DNA of 37,278 nt from Ichthyophonus hoferi (GCA_002751075.1 NAOQ01000092.1:4183-41460), one strand, 5' to 3'; counted from the stretch's first letter, positions 1-12,531 are shown. Made by a program: numbers and translations. The notes: generated by a model from the sequence alone, not told the origin.

Positions 1-84
1 AGGTAGGTAAGTAGGTAGGTAGGTAGATAGGTAGGTAGGTAGGTAAGTAGGTAGGTAGGTAGATAGATAGGTAGGTAGGTAGGT
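1..84. repeat. TAGG tetranucleotide microsatellite
   Basis: Near-perfect run of TAGG units with a few TAGA and TAAG variants, continuing off the left edge. It is followed by an AT-rich ATAATATA tract to about 165. It would lie in an intron of the WBP11-like gene. Confidence 0.95.
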
Positions 85-328
85 ATAATATACTATAACA
101 TAATATAATATAACATAACATAACATAACATAGTATAATATAATATAATATAATATAATATAAGAAAATGTAACTTACGCAGGGACGTAATTATAAAAGA
201 GTATATATGGAGATAAAAAAAGAAACAACAGAAAATATGTGGGAATGACAGGGACAAAAAAGAAAATGAGCACCAACACCCAATCACCCTCTCAACCTTG
301 ATTGGACCCAACCGTTACCAGTACCTAC

Positions 329-1237
329 CTTCTTGATTTCTTTCTTTCGCTCTTGTTTGCCTGTAGCCCCAGTCTAATCATTAGTGCAACTTTAAGTGAT
401 TTTAAAAATTAATAACTAAATGTTATTGATCGCCAAATAAGGAAGGTTGTATTCACGACAACAGATATTTATTGATTATGAACAACCAATAGAAATAGAG
501 ATTGGACATCTTACTATGTCATGTCATATTACAAAACATTATGATTATATCATAATATATGATATTGCGATATACCACACTATATTATACTATATTATCA
601 TATCCTATCCTATACTCTATTATCCTATACTATGCTACACTATACTACCTTATACTATAATATGCTATATCATACTATATTATACCATACTACATTAACT
701 TATACTATACTATACTATATTGTACTATATTACCTTACCTTATATTATACTACAATATAATATACTCGGGGCTGTATAACCTTACACTACAATATACTAC
801 CTTATAATATAATATAATATAATATAGTATAGTATAGTATACAACATTATGCTATATTAACTTATATTATAATGTACTGTATAAACATATACACATACAC
901 AAATAACTATACGATACCATACAATACTACCTTATCCTTATACTATACTATACTAAACTAAACTATACTATATCACGATATGCTATATTACCTTACACTA
1001 CAATATACTATACAAATGTATACACATGCATATATAATAATATACTATACTACATCATTCAATAATGTATTACCTTACAATAAAATATACTATAAGAAAA
1101 TATACATATGCATATACACATACTATAATATTCTATACATGATAAATGTACAGAAACATAAATACAATCGGCTTACGATGCGCATCAGTGGGGTTCATGA
1201 ACCGCCCTCCCTTGGTGCTTCCCGAGTTTCTAGCCAT
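329..1237 (-). CDS. WBP11: WBP11-like splicing factor, N-terminal exons 1-2 (partial, runs off left edge)
   Basis: Two coding exons on the minus strand: exon 1 at 1237 down to 1177 (ATG at 1237-1235, donor GTAAGC) and exon 2 at 360 down to 329 (acceptor CTACAG, donor GTAGGT). Exon 1 ends one base into a codon and exon 2 completes it as Arg. The 31 visible residues include STKGGRFMNPTDAHRKQER and KKEIKK. They match the very conserved WBP11 start (SSTKSGKFMNPTDQARKEARKRELKKN in human, recalled). WBP11 is a nuclear WW-domain-binding protein and pre-mRNA splicing factor that works with PQBP1. Its proline-rich C-terminal part lies outside the window. Intron 1 is about 816 bp and consists mostly of AT minisatellite. 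The splice phases and alignment agree, so the call is firm despite the short visible part. Confidence 0.88.
500..1150. repeat. AT-rich minisatellite in WBP11 intron 1
   Basis: Degenerate repetition of ATACTAT, TATACCTTA and TATAATAT words. Short open frames here are low-complexity Tyr/Ile strings and are not genes. Confidence 0.85.
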
Positions 1238-1239
1238 AG

Positions 1240-3050
1240 TTATGTTTGTCCTGACAATGGGACTAGAAATAAAAACGTTTATGTGTTTACTTTATAAGTT
1301 TTAGCGCCCAACCAAGTCCTGTGTCTATAATAATGTATATATATATTGATGAAAGGTACAAGTAGAGTATATATGTTAACTGTGTATATGATTATATTAT
1401 ATAGTATTATATGACTGCCTTTAAAGTCTTGACACCTCAATGCAGGTTAACAAAGTATGAGCATATAACTATAATAATATATACACTAATTTACGTACTA
1501 ATAACAATAATAAACAAGATAAATACACTTGCATACTTGACTAGCACAATGTCTATCTGTTGATAATATAATGTCATGCAATATCATGCTTATCATGCCA
1601 TATAATACATTATATCATAGTATATCCTACTATATAATATACTATATATTATCATCTTATATCTTGCTATGTTATTGTATATTACATTACTATATTATAT
1701 TATACCTATATGTCTTATTATATCCCGAAAGATCATAGTATATCCTACAATATCGTGCTATATTATTAGCTAAACATTTATCAATTATTATTGTGCAATA
1801 TCCTGCCAAATCCTGCTATCTCCAAATGTTAGATGTTGTTTATATATCAGATATTTTAACACTAAATTTTTTAATATGTTTTAATAATATGTTATATTAA
1901 ATTTATAATAAATATATACTAAATAGTTCAATAATAATTTATATAATAATATAATAATATAATTGAAAAATTTGTATTATTAGAATCACAATATATACAA
2001 TTATTCATAATATTTGCGGATATACTATGTAATTCTACGATCTACTCTTATATAGTATACTATAGTATGATCAAGTGCTTGCACTTCATTCGTCATGCAT
2101 ATCTCCAACTAATCACTGTGAGGCTCAACAAAAGTATTATTTTGTATACCCATCAATATAATATTCTTACTAAATGTATCTATCTATCTGTTTCCTTATC
2201 TATCTATCAATACATTACTTTTTCTATCTATCTATCTATCAACATCTACTGCCTCTATATATATATATATTATTGTTATTATATGTTAAATTCCAAATTA
2301 ATATATACTAAATATATCAATAATCAATATTAATTTATACTATATATAAATAAGCAAATTATATTATTAGATTAAAATGACATTATACAATCACAATATT
2401 TATTGATATACTGTGTTATTCTACGATATACTCTTATTTAGTATACTATAGTAGGATGCATTCCAATTGCGTCACGCATATCTTCAGCCAATCACTGTGA
2501 GGCTCAATAGAATTATATATATATTATTGTTATTGAATATGTGTTTGCCATTATCCATTTTACATTTGTTTAGTGGGTTGGTTGTTATTTTCTTTACTCC
2601 TATATACCGTTGTAACTTTATACAGAATAAGGTGGGTATATATATATAGTACACTATTATGCTACATATTTTATTTTATTATACTCTTTTACTATATTAT
2701 ATTATAATTTTATTGTTATTGTTATTTTTTGTTGTAGTTATTGTTAGTGGTGAGATGGGGGCCATAAAGGTTTTTTTCTTCTTTACATGCTATGAGCATA
2801 GTTCATTTTTTATTATATTTATAGTTCTACTATTACCAGTTACCGGTATATGTAACTATAGATGTATTTATGTGGCCGTGGTTGTTGTAATATAGCTGCA
2901 TAAATAGCTGATTTTGACGTTCAGCTTCATTGCCATAAGTTGCCATAAGTTGTCATAAGGATCCTCAATATGGCATGATATATTATGATATTGCATGAAA
3001 CGTATGTATATTTCTATAGGTCAGTGTTTATTTTTTATCTGGCTACCAGA
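1240..3050. other. Intergenic region between WBP11 and UBXN4, with a local duplication
   Basis: These are the divergent 5' flanks of WBP11 (minus) and UBXN4 (plus). A block at about 1890-2135 recurs at about 2290-2515 (period near 389). Both copies contain CTACGATMTACTCTTAT, GTATACTATAGTA and AATCACTGTGAGGCTCAA. The rest is AT-rich with no supportable gene. The two genes may share this space as a promoter region, but no clear core promoter was recognised. Confidence 0.6.
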
Positions 3051-3059
3051 TAAAATACT

Positions 3060-3480
3060 ATTATATTAGCCTGTATTATCCTATACTATCATAATATCAT
3101 CTATATCATACTATATTTTATTGTACTATCTACTATCTTTTACCCAATCTCTTACTTTATCCTATTATATCCTACTATGTTCTACTTTATCTTTTACTAT
3201 ATCCTACTATATCCTACTAAATCCTTTACTATATCATACTAAATCCTGCTATATTTCCTATTGTATCTTACTATATCTTACTATATCCTACTATATCATT
3301 TACTATATCTTACTATATTCTACTATATCCTACTGAATATTTTAGTATATCATACTAAATCCTGTTATATTTCCTATTGTATCCTACTGTATCCTACTAT
3401 ATCCCCTATTGTATTTTACTATATCTCTTATTATATCTTACCATATCCTACCATATCCTGCTATATGTCTTACCCTCCTA
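3060..3480. repeat. Degenerate decamer minisatellite (TATCCTACTA type) abutting UBXN4
   Basis: About 40 imperfect copies of a TACTATATCC-like decamer end roughly ten bases before the UBXN4 start codon. If the gene has no upstream noncoding exon, the repeat would form part of its leader or proximal promoter. Confidence 0.85.
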
Positions 3481-3491
3481 TACCCTATAGT

Positions 3492-6400
3492 ATGGAGTGG
3501 TTTCAAGGTACTGCCACTGAGGCAGTGCAGCAGGTTCAGAAGACTAACTCCATACTACTGGCTCTACTTATAGGTGGGTATTGAGGTGTATCAATAGACA
3601 CGACACATGTTATATAGTATGTGTTATCTGATATGTACTATATGGGAATAACTCCATATTATATATTAGATATGGTATATGGTATATGGTATATGTTATA
3701 GTGATATTGAACCAATAGATATTTGACCACAATGATAGTCAGCATAAAAGTAGCTTTTTATAAAACTCATCGTATTGGTCCTTGCAGATGAATCCGAGGA
3801 AAGTGTACAAATCTCTGATGCATTTACCAATGAAGAGGTGAGGATATATTAGGGTTAGGGAGAATGGTTGGTGTGGATATATATAGATATATTATATGTT
3901 TACCAGTAAGGAAGCAGGAGTATATTAAGGTTGGGGATAATGATTGGTTGAGATATATATTCATTCAATCATCCATTCAATCATCTCTCCCCTTTAGGTT
4001 ATTGCATCAATTAAAAGTCGTGGATTTACAGCCCTACGGATGAATGCTGGCTCCCTAGAAGCTAAGAACTTTGCCCAGATATGTGAGTAATAGGCATATC
4101 TATATATATAAAGTATATATGAAGGTGCTGTATGTTACAAGGAGGTATATTTTTATTTATACATTACACCTACCCTAATTCCTACCCTACCCTACCCTAC
4201 CCTATTCAGACCCTGTTCCATCCTACCCTACCCTTTACTTCATCTCCTTCCAGGGTAGTGTTCTGGGGTCCTTAACTGGCCTACAAACAGCTTCTACCCT
4301 AAATGAGATGATAGCGCAGGTGGGGCAGGCCGGAAATATTACAGTCCGGACCCCCCTACCCTCTGTAAATTCTACTATAGACCCCCCTGCACAGCCTGAA
4401 GTTGTAGGCCAACAGGGTGAGGAAGAGGGTGTGGAGGAAAGACAACCATGTGACCAGGAGGGAGAAAGGGAATTAACTTTAAAGGAGAAAGCTGATAGGT
4501 GGGAATTAACTGGATTATAGGGCACGGCTTTATTACTTTAATGTCTTTGGATGGTGGGAGGGGGTTAAGTTCACATCGTGTTTTACATATATCCATATGT
4601 GTATGTATATCTATATATGGATTATTTGTGCCCAAAGATAATAATTCTAGTCTACCATATATGGTTATATATAACATCATACTTATTGCCCATTAGTTGT
4701 GATCTGGTTGTTACTATGGCCCATATATGGATATTCGATTATTAATAAGATAGGCATACGCTACTAGATGTCTGTAGCAGCTATAGGTCAATGATAACCA
4801 ATTTAATCATTTTAATTAGCAAGGTCCAATCACTGATGCTACATAATTTCCGTACAGGTTGAGAGAAAGCCTACGAATCAAAAGAGAGCAAAATATGGCA
4901 GAGGCCCAGGAGGTTAGTGCGGATGACGTGTGATGTATATTATTTAGTATATAATATATAGGGTGTAGTAGATATTATATAGTACATAGTATATAGGGTA
5001 TAGAGTATAGGGTATAGTGTGTAAGGTAGATTATATAGTACATAGTATATAGGACATATTATATAGTATATAGGGTAGAGTATATATATATATCATAGTT
5101 TACCTTAATCAATATTAACATATACCTTATATACTCTATTGCGTATAGGAGCAGAGGCAGAAAGAGCTTGAGAGAAGGAAGCAAGGGCAGTTAATCGGTC
5201 AACAGAAATTGAATAGAGCATATCAAGAGAGATTAAAGATGGCTGAGGTAGGTAGGGAGGGTGAGGGTGAGGGTGAGGGAAGGGAGTTTAGTAGGATGTT
5301 ATGAAGTATGGTATGTAGTAGTATATGATACCTATGTATGCTCTACTGTATACTGTGATATTACTATCCTACTATCCTATCATACTGCTAATATCTTATT
5401 ACAATCTATTACAGGAACGTAAGAGAGAAAAATTGGCAGACCAGGCACTCAAAAATCGAATCAAAGCACAGATTGCCGAGGATAGAAAAAATGTATTGGC
5501 TAAAAATGCACCACCATCGGCAGTGACTGAAACCCAATCATCATCCACCTCGTAAGGGTTGTTGGTTGAAGAGTATATATGGGAGGGAGTGAAACGATAG
5601 ATGGGTAAATATATATGCTTGATATATGTAGGTAAATAAATAGGTAAGTAGGTATATATATCTGCCTATTCTAATATTTTTTCCTTCCTTCTTATTCTCT
5701 TGGGCCTTTTCCTAAACCTTGCATATTTTACTTTCCTCCAATGACTTTTATGTTTTGATTTTATTATATCTCCTCTTTCCCTCTCTCTCCCTCTCTCTCT
5801 CTCTCTCTCCCTATCTCTCTCTCTATAGTGCCTTGCCTGTTTCTACCCCCTCTACTATTACTAGTGGTAGCACTTGTAATATTCTCTATCGTCTACCTGA
5901 AGGCGACACCCTGCGCCACCAGTACCAAGCCACCACTACACTAGGAGGGGCTGTAAAACACCTATTAACAGTATGTAGTGCGTGTATGTCCATTCGTAAC
6001 CGGGTAATATAGGTGCGTGCTTTTATATGATTATATTACATATATGGTAATAGGGTCTATGGGTTTTATAGGTGGGGTTACCGAACCTTCTTTCACTAAT
6101 GAACGTCAAGTTATATTTCTAATACAATATCATGTATCCATCCCTATATGGTGCATTGCTTGTGTGGGATTTATGGCTATATGATTGGCTCCTAATCACA
6201 CACTTCTTTCTTATATATATACATGCATGATATATAGGAAGTGAGCACCTTAACTCCTAAGGTCCGTCTTCTCACTGGTTTCCCCCCGCGTGAGTTTACT
6301 AGTGACCAATTAGAAATGACCTTAGGTCAATTGGGATTGGTTCCTAGTGCTACTATTATTGTCAAGGTAGGGATATAGTATAGTATGTAGTTTTAATTGG

Positions 6401-7506
6401 TTGTTGTATTTCTATGCATGTTCTGATGGGTTATTATGCCAGCATGTATTTTCTTATTGGTTACCATGCTCTCGGCTATTTATACAACCTCCAATAATAA
6501 TACATATACCTCTCTCTCTAGCCTTCCAAAGCCAATATTGTGCAGAGATTTAATACAGAGGGTACATACCATTGGCTGCTTGAAATTATTATGGCTGCCT
6601 TTGCTATGCTGCCATTGGCCCTTAATCCCTTGTACTATCTAGGAGTTTACACTCCTCCACAGAATACACAGGTATGATTGGTTCTTATCTTCTCGTTCCG
6701 TTACATTGGTCTGGTTAGGCTATAGCAATATAGTATAATATATTTAATCTATGGATATAATAAGATAGTATAATATAATATATTGTAATGTAATACAGTA
6801 TAGTATAGTATAGTATAGTATAATATAATCCCTATTACGATATTTTGCATCATAAACCTATTTAGACCCCCCTGCCACCTTCCTGCAATCCATTCATATC
6901 GAATAACCCTTTATTCTTTGTTCCCCCTAGAGCACACAACATGATTATACAGATAGGCACGGCAATGAATCCCCCTCTTCTAGCAACAGAGAGACAGGCC
7001 AGATGCGAGGAGGGAGTAGGTAAGGATGGGGCTGTAGGTGATTGGTTGCTAGATAGATTATATATGTAGGTATATTTATATGTGTATATGTATATGTAGG
7101 TAGGTTTTTATGCTTACATGTGTGCATATATATGTACGTATGTTTATATGAATATATGTTTATATGAATATATGTTTATGTATATATGCATGTATGTATA
7201 TACCTGTATGATTATTCATAGCATACAGGCTTACCTCCTATAGTATATGATTTATTTACTGTCCAATGAAACTAGGATATTGTGGCACGTGCAGCAAGTT
7301 TGGCCAATCATATTAAGGGGTTGTCGGATAGATAGATATATTTTTAAAAACATTAAAATTAAAAATTAACCGTGGATGGGGATTGGGGCAGAGGGTCCAA
7401 CGTAAACCTAGTGAGACGTAATGTACATTCATTGTGCCACAATAGTGATGATCCGGATAGTGATAATACAGAGACCTGGAACGGCAACAGCACCAATCAA
7501 CAATAA
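3492..7506 (+). CDS. UBXN4: UBX domain-containing protein 4 (erasin), complete, 12 exons
   Basis: Exons 3492-3573, 3788-3837, 3998-4082, 4210-4498, 4858-4912, 5149-5247, 5415-5551, 5829-5970, 6238-6366, 6522-6671, 6931-7019 and 7392-7506 join in phase with GT-AG introns to give 473 residues (human about 508). UBXN4 is an ER-membrane adaptor that recruits p97/VCP for ER-associated degradation. Visible parts: a thioredoxin-like N terminus beginning MEWFQGTATEAVQQ and continuing through FTALRMNAGSLEAKNFAQIYPVP; an acidic linker; an Arg/Glu/Gln-rich coiled coil (about 168-255); a UBX domain (about 277-356) with ILYRLPEGDTLRHQY and the p97-binding turn GFPPREF near 327-333; a hydrophobic hairpin LLEIIMAAFAMLPLALNPLY in exon 10; and the C-terminal tail TETWNGNSTNQQ, close to the recalled human tail NNTWNGNSTQQM. 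The ATG at 3492 matches the family start. The boundaries of exons 4 and 11 are the least certain. Confidence 0.93.
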
Positions 7507-7606
7507 GAATTATGTTTTGTCGTGTTTATAATTCAATCAAAGAGAGGCTGTGCACCTGCCCTTATAGATAACTGACTGACTATCTACCTTATAAATGTCA
7601 CGCTCC

Positions 7607-7612
7607 AATAAA
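7607..7612 (+). terminator. Poly(A) signal AATAAA of UBXN4
   Basis: Perfect AATAAA about 100 nt after the UBXN4 stop codon, within CTCCAATAAAATAC. This is a reasonable 3' UTR length for a compact gene. Confidence 0.7.
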
Positions 7613-7619
7613 ATACTTT

Positions 7620-8820
7620 GGATGTTTATAAAAATCAATCATTTGCTATGCTATATAAGTTATGATTGAATTGATTGGGGTAGAATAGGATGCGTGATAG
7701 ATACGTCATGATTTCGCTATGGTATAATAGGTCGTACTGGTATATGATATGATATAATATGATGTAGTGGAGTATGATATAGTATAATACAGTGTGATAT
7801 GATATAGTGTAATATGGTAGTGTAATATGGTATAGTATAATATGGTATGGTATAGTATGATATGATATGATGCAATAAAAAAATACTATATGCTATGTAA
7901 TGTAATGTATTGTAATATAATATTATATGACTATATTATTAATAACAATTTGTTAAACATTTGTATAAAAGTAATAAATATATACTTTCCAATGCGTTGT
8001 TTCTCTTTCGTTTATATTTATTTTTTATTGTACCCGCCTCATTTTGTCTTTGTCGAATTTTATATAGTATATTGTATATATGCATGGCATACTGGATTGG
8101 TAGATACATTAACTGCGGCTATGTTTATATATTCTTGGCATCCGTATATTATATTTTAAACCTATAGCCCAATGGGTTATTGGGACCTGCTTAATTTTTT
8201 CAATTAGTTAAGAACTCAACCTATCCAATCGAGTAACCCAATTATATTATAGATCTTAGATCCAAGTGTAGTCCGTGATCAGACGATTATGTGATGTAAT
8301 GTTGAATAGATATATTCATTTCAAAGGTAATTCAGGTTTTTAAAGAAAGATGTATAAAGTTACTTCCCTTAAAGGGTTATTCATTCGTGGCTAATGATGT
8401 CATATATAGAACCTCTATGTTGGGGACATTTACTGTCTACTATATTATAATTAAATACATTATACTATACTATATTGTATGGTATTATATTGCATAATTG
8501 TTGTTTTATTTTTTCTTATTATATTTTACTATGTTTTTGCTGATGATATAATACGATATACTGCTTTAACGACTATCAACTACTATAGTATACCTATTAC
8601 TACACATTGGTCTTTTAAATCTGTTGCATCACTTTCAATGGATAAATACATATTGAAACCAGTAATGCCTTACATGTCCTTATAATAAATATATAAAAAT
8701 TTGAAGGCCTGATATTCCATATAATAGCAATAATAAGGTTAAGTATCCTAGGTATAGATATATGCTAGTAGGCCCGTATGTCTTCTAACCCGATTCGTTT
8801 GCTCTCAATAGGGTGGCAGG
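7620..8820. other. Intergenic AT-rich stretch
   Basis: Contains a degenerate GTATGATATGATATAGTATAAT minisatellite at about 7735-7870. Overlapping open frames at about 7890-8167 are Tyr/Ile/Phe-rich and have no coding look. Nothing else is supportable. Confidence 0.6.
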
Positions 8821-8827
8821 CCAATAG

Positions 8828-9640
8828 TTACCAATGATCCCTCTTATACTAATGAAAATTATATAATTATACTCTGATGTATATCATATACAAGTAGTAT
8901 ATAAAAATAAATAATGTGTTATATATATGCTTAATTAACTATACATATCGGTATACACTACTATAAGATCAAATGATTCTGTACAACGCAATAAACGAAA
9001 TGTAATTATTCATCAAGAAATTTATCGAACACAAATTACTAGCCGCTAGCTAATAAGTCTTTTAAAATATACATACAATTCTATATAAACTAGGCGGCTC
9101 CAGCCGCCTAGCTTATTGTCTGAATAACATAATTAACATTTTTAGTATGCTATAATCATGTATATATTATTTGTTTGTTTGTTTGTTTTGGAGGAGATAG
9201 TAATAATTAATCTGAGATGTGGTTGATGTAGCGTGCGATCGATCAAGGACGCAAGAAAGAATGATATTTGACGAATGAAAAGTCTTGAATAATGCTTCAA
9301 AATATTAAAAACCCGTATGACCTCGGATCACATTTAATTAGAAAACGGCAAAAGTTCGCTACCCGTTATAAATATATTTATAATATTATGCACTAAGGAC
9401 TAATCGTTTTTAATATGCATATTACTTACTGTCACTGATGATTTGTCTAATTATCTGTTTTTAATATGCTCCAAAATCTAACACATATAAACTGTGCCGT
9501 TGTAAAACTTGATAACTTAAATAAATTCATACACAATGTTTATAAACAAAAACGCCTGCCCAGACCCAGTCTGAGCCTAGCCTATATACTTCATTAGATT
9601 TGGTATTCGTTAATAGACATCCAGTAGGGATCATTGGTTA
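8828..9640. mobile_element. Candidate MITE with 12-bp terminal inverted repeats and TTA duplication
   Basis: CCAATGATCCCT at 8831-8842 is the exact reverse complement of AGGGATCATTGG at 9626-9637. The two ends are flanked on the outside by TTA at 8828-8830 and 9638-9640. A 3-bp TTA/TWA duplication is typical of PIF/Harbinger elements. The interior (about 780 bp) has no transposase-like frame, which would fit a non-autonomous element. The ends do not match a family I can name, and chance inverted repeats are common in AT-rich DNA. Confidence 0.35.
9090..9111. other. GC-rich perfect hairpin
   Basis: CTAGGCGGCT, then CC, then AGCCGCCTAG: a perfect 10-bp inverted repeat of high GC content in strongly AT-rich surroundings, inside the candidate MITE. 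A related direct copy of the right arm region, GCCGCTAGCTAATAAG, lies at about 9043. Role unknown. Confidence 0.75.
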
Positions 9641-10984
9641 CAACATGGGTTATACAATATTTAACTAATCTCACTACATACTAGAACAAACGATATGTAA
9701 TACTTAAGATATCAATTAGTTAGTTATGGTAACTGTCAACTATTGTTTAATAGATGTTTTAATTAACTCTACCTCTCTATTTAAAGGGAGTAACAATCCT
9801 AACTACTTTCAACAAGCAATATGTAATTTAAAACCAAATAAAATCCTTACCCGACATCCCGCGTTAGTAGGTCTATTTATACTTTATTTACGTACACATG
9901 ACAAACACGTTAAAGGCACGTAATCAAATCAGTAAATTAAGATCTTGTAGGAAAGCTAGTAATTAAGCAGTCTTCCCTATAGGATAAACCCAATACACCA
10001 ATAATTTTTCTTTTGCAACTCTTTAATGTATATGTATATTAGGATATGATTGAAATCAATCGATAAACTATCTTATATTAATTACCGATCGATCATCACA
10101 AATATACTATAATTGTAGAGTTGATTGTAATCCGCCCAACTCTTCAATAACCATATTTTGATCTTCGTTAGATGTACTTATCTTAATATATATATATATA
10201 TATACCTTTATATGTTTATTAGAAATATTTATTGGCATTAATGTATGCATGGCTGACCACACAGTTACTATTATAACGTATTTAAATTTAAAATAACTGG
10301 ATCCAGTTTTTGTATTACAATTATTATTTATAAAAAACATAGTTTTAGGTTTGCTTTAAAAGGGCCACGTATAGTATTTTATATGATTATACTGGCCAAT
10401 GTCTTTATTTTTAATTAAACTACCTGTGCCTTTATAACTATAACACTGGTAATATGTTAATATGAATAGGGTAGAAGTGTTTTATAATACAAAATAATAG
10501 AAATAATCCCTGGAACCAAATTGATTAATATTTTGGAACACGAATCAAAATATCAGCCAAAAACCACCTAGCTGAATTTAGACGTGGAATTTTTGTACAA
10601 AACTTAACCTTTAGAATTGAATAGGTAAATGATATAGTCAGTTCAGGGTGCGTAATCGCTACCGTGTAGACAATAGCTTGATATTAAAGTGTAATTATTA
10701 AAGTAAACATGCTAGATACCACTGAGTTTATAAGGTTAGCAGCTAATCATTAATCAGGTAACATTTATTTTAAAATAATTGCAGGTAGGTATAACATAAC
10801 CTCAGCCCAATGGATTGCATTTAGAAAACGGGGATTGGATAAAAGAGAGTTTAGTACAAGTATAGCTCTTGATAATGTATGACCTAATACTACAAATGGC
10901 TATACTGTCTGATTAATAGTAGAATACATAATATGTTATGAGAAGGTCTAGGTGGTTGTAGTATTCATTATTCATAGACAATGA
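9641..10984. other. Intergenic stretch without recognisable gene
   Basis: AT-rich unique sequence with scattered CCAAT/ATTGG words and a short (AT)n tract at about 10187-10204. Open frames here are short and lack any family signal. Confidence 0.6.
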
Positions 10985-11399
10985 CCTTGCAGCATACCAA
11001 AGTTTTAAACAAACAATTGCTGCAATATATTCTATAAATTAGTCAATCAAATCGATTGATAAGCGGCACAAAATAACTTATATAGCTAGCAATAATTGTA
11101 ATGCAATAGGGTAGAGATTCCACAAGTATAACCTTTCCGAGCCAATAAGAATGATATGAAAAATAGGATTCTAATTTTGGTACAAGATAGTTGATCGATA
11201 GTAATGTAAAGTGGCTCGAAACTTAAAACATAACATGAATTCATCTTTGAAAATCCAATATTGTTCGAATGTACATGTCCAACAGCACCCCATCAAACTA
11301 ACCAAATTTATTGTTATTTACAATAATAGTTTATAAAGTTATAAACTTATTTTGTTCGTAAAATTGACGAATCCACAAAGAAAATAATATTACCTACGC

Positions 11400-12240
11400 A
11401 TGCCATTATAACTCCTATGGTAGTACTATGATCAAATCACAACCAACGATTCGCTTTTTTTAATTATGTATATGTACAACCAATAATATAAAGGATTCTA
11501 TATTATTAACCAAACAAAAATAAATGCAAAGCCAATAGGAAGACATATATTAAATGCCCAACCAAGGAAAGGATATATTATCATAACATGCAGGTTTTAA
11601 CCAATAGAGTATCAGCTCAACAAAGTCAGAGTGCGATTGGTGTACCTAAACGGTAGGTATTTGGATTTTCTCCCCCATCAGATTCAGTTTGCATCCGAAC
11701 CTCGTTGGAAATATTGGCCCTAAAACGTGTATAAATTGCGTATCATATATCCTACCATTTAAGTTGCTCTTGCCTGTAATCAATAGAGTACGGCCAAAGG
11801 CCTACAGCGAGCTCTACTGCCATTATAACTCCTACTGGTAGTACTATGATCAAACCACAACCAACGATTCGCTTTTTAAATTTATGTATATGTACAACCA
11901 ATAATGTAAAGGATTCTATATTATTAACCGAACAAAAATAAATGCAAAGCCAATAGGAAGACAGATATTAAATGCCCAACCAAGGAAAGGATATATTATC
12001 ATAACACGCAGGTTTTAACTAATGGAGTATCAGCTCAACAAAGTCAGAGAGCGATTGGTGTACCTAAACGGTAGGTATTTGGATTTTCCCCTCCTCATCA
12101 GATCAAATTCAAATTGTATCCGAACCTCTTTGGAAATATTGGCCCTAAAACGTATATAAATCGCATATCATATATCATACCATTAAAATTACTCTTGCCT
12201 GTAGTCAAGAAAGTACGGCCAAAGGCCTACAGCAAGCTCT
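11400..12240 (+). repeat. Tandem duplication of promoter and leader (about 418-bp period)
   Basis: The segment starting TGCCATTATAACTCCTA at 11401 is repeated from about 11818. The first copy runs through its TATA box (11730) and most of its leader, ending at CTCTACTGCC, and has no ORF. The second copy leads directly into the ORF at 12329. The two copies are nearly identical, so this event is younger than the array itself. Confidence 0.9.
11898..12160 (+). promoter_or_regulatory. Promoter of micropeptide copy 1
   Basis: CCAAT at 11898-11902 and 11950-11954, inverted CCAAT (ATTGG) at 12054-12058, and TATATAAA at 12153-12160. An extra upstream promoter copy has CCAAT at 11480, 11532 and 11601, ATTGG at 11636 and TATAAA at 11730. 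Confidence 0.75.
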
Positions 12241-12328
12241 ACTGCCTAAGCCGCAATTGTTTTGGTTCACTTGATGTTTTTTTTCTTCAAAGTTCTCAGG
12301 TAATCTTCTCGTTCCACTACAGAGAATC

Positions 12329-12403
12329 ATGGATAGCCCCCACATTTACGTAGTCAGTGACTATCTTGACTGTGAAGGTTGGGCTGCCACCTGTTTGGCC
12401 TAA
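12329..12403 (+). CDS. Micropeptide, array copy 1 (24 aa, first cysteine replaced)
   Basis: The ORF begins MDSPHIYVVSDYLDCEGW and continues AATCLA. Function and family are not recognised. It shares the SDYLDCEGWAATC core with four other array copies and the core SDYLDCEGWAA with the outlier at 27301. In this copy the usual NNC near the start is SPH, so the first of the three cysteines is lost. The ATG sits in AATCATGG (A at -3, G at +4), 176 bp after the TATA start. A short upstream ORF beginning at an ATG in CTTGATGTTTT interrupts the leader, unlike in the other copies. Downstream, the segment carrying AATAAA is missing although the GC hairpin remains. Together these suggest a relaxed or altered copy. 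Confidence 0.7.
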   Translation: MDSPHIYVVSDYLDCEGWAATCLA

Positions 12404-12512
12404 AGAAAATTGCCACCGTTACCATATGAACCGCCATTGTCGCCACTATATACTAATAATCCTCATGCTTAGGCCTCCACTAATTACCAAAGCTATAAGC
12501 AAGCCCACCGGT

Positions 12513-12531
12513 TTGCGCCTTGAATGCGCAA
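12513..12531 (+). terminator. 3' hairpin of copy 1, without AATAAA
   Basis: TTGCGC, loop CTTGAAT, GCGCAA: a perfect 6-bp stem. The block holding AATAAA in the other copies (about 60 bp) is absent just upstream. Confidence 0.6.

Noticed and set aside
447-698. Tyr/Ile/Leu-rich frames in minisatellites (also 93-311, 980-1297, 3121-3584, 29382-29643)
   Set aside because: They are low-complexity translation of AT repeats. True WBP11 and UBXN4 exons lie in other frames there.
4160-4250. Telomere-like CCCTA repeats before UBXN4 exon 4
   Set aside because: This is a short pentamer tract beside and across a splice acceptor, not a hexameter TTAGGG array. It is explained as intron and exon sequence.
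4375-4680. Minus-strand 101-codon frame opposite UBXN4 exon 4
   Set aside because: It is a shadow of the plus-strand exon, whose splice phase and homology are clear.
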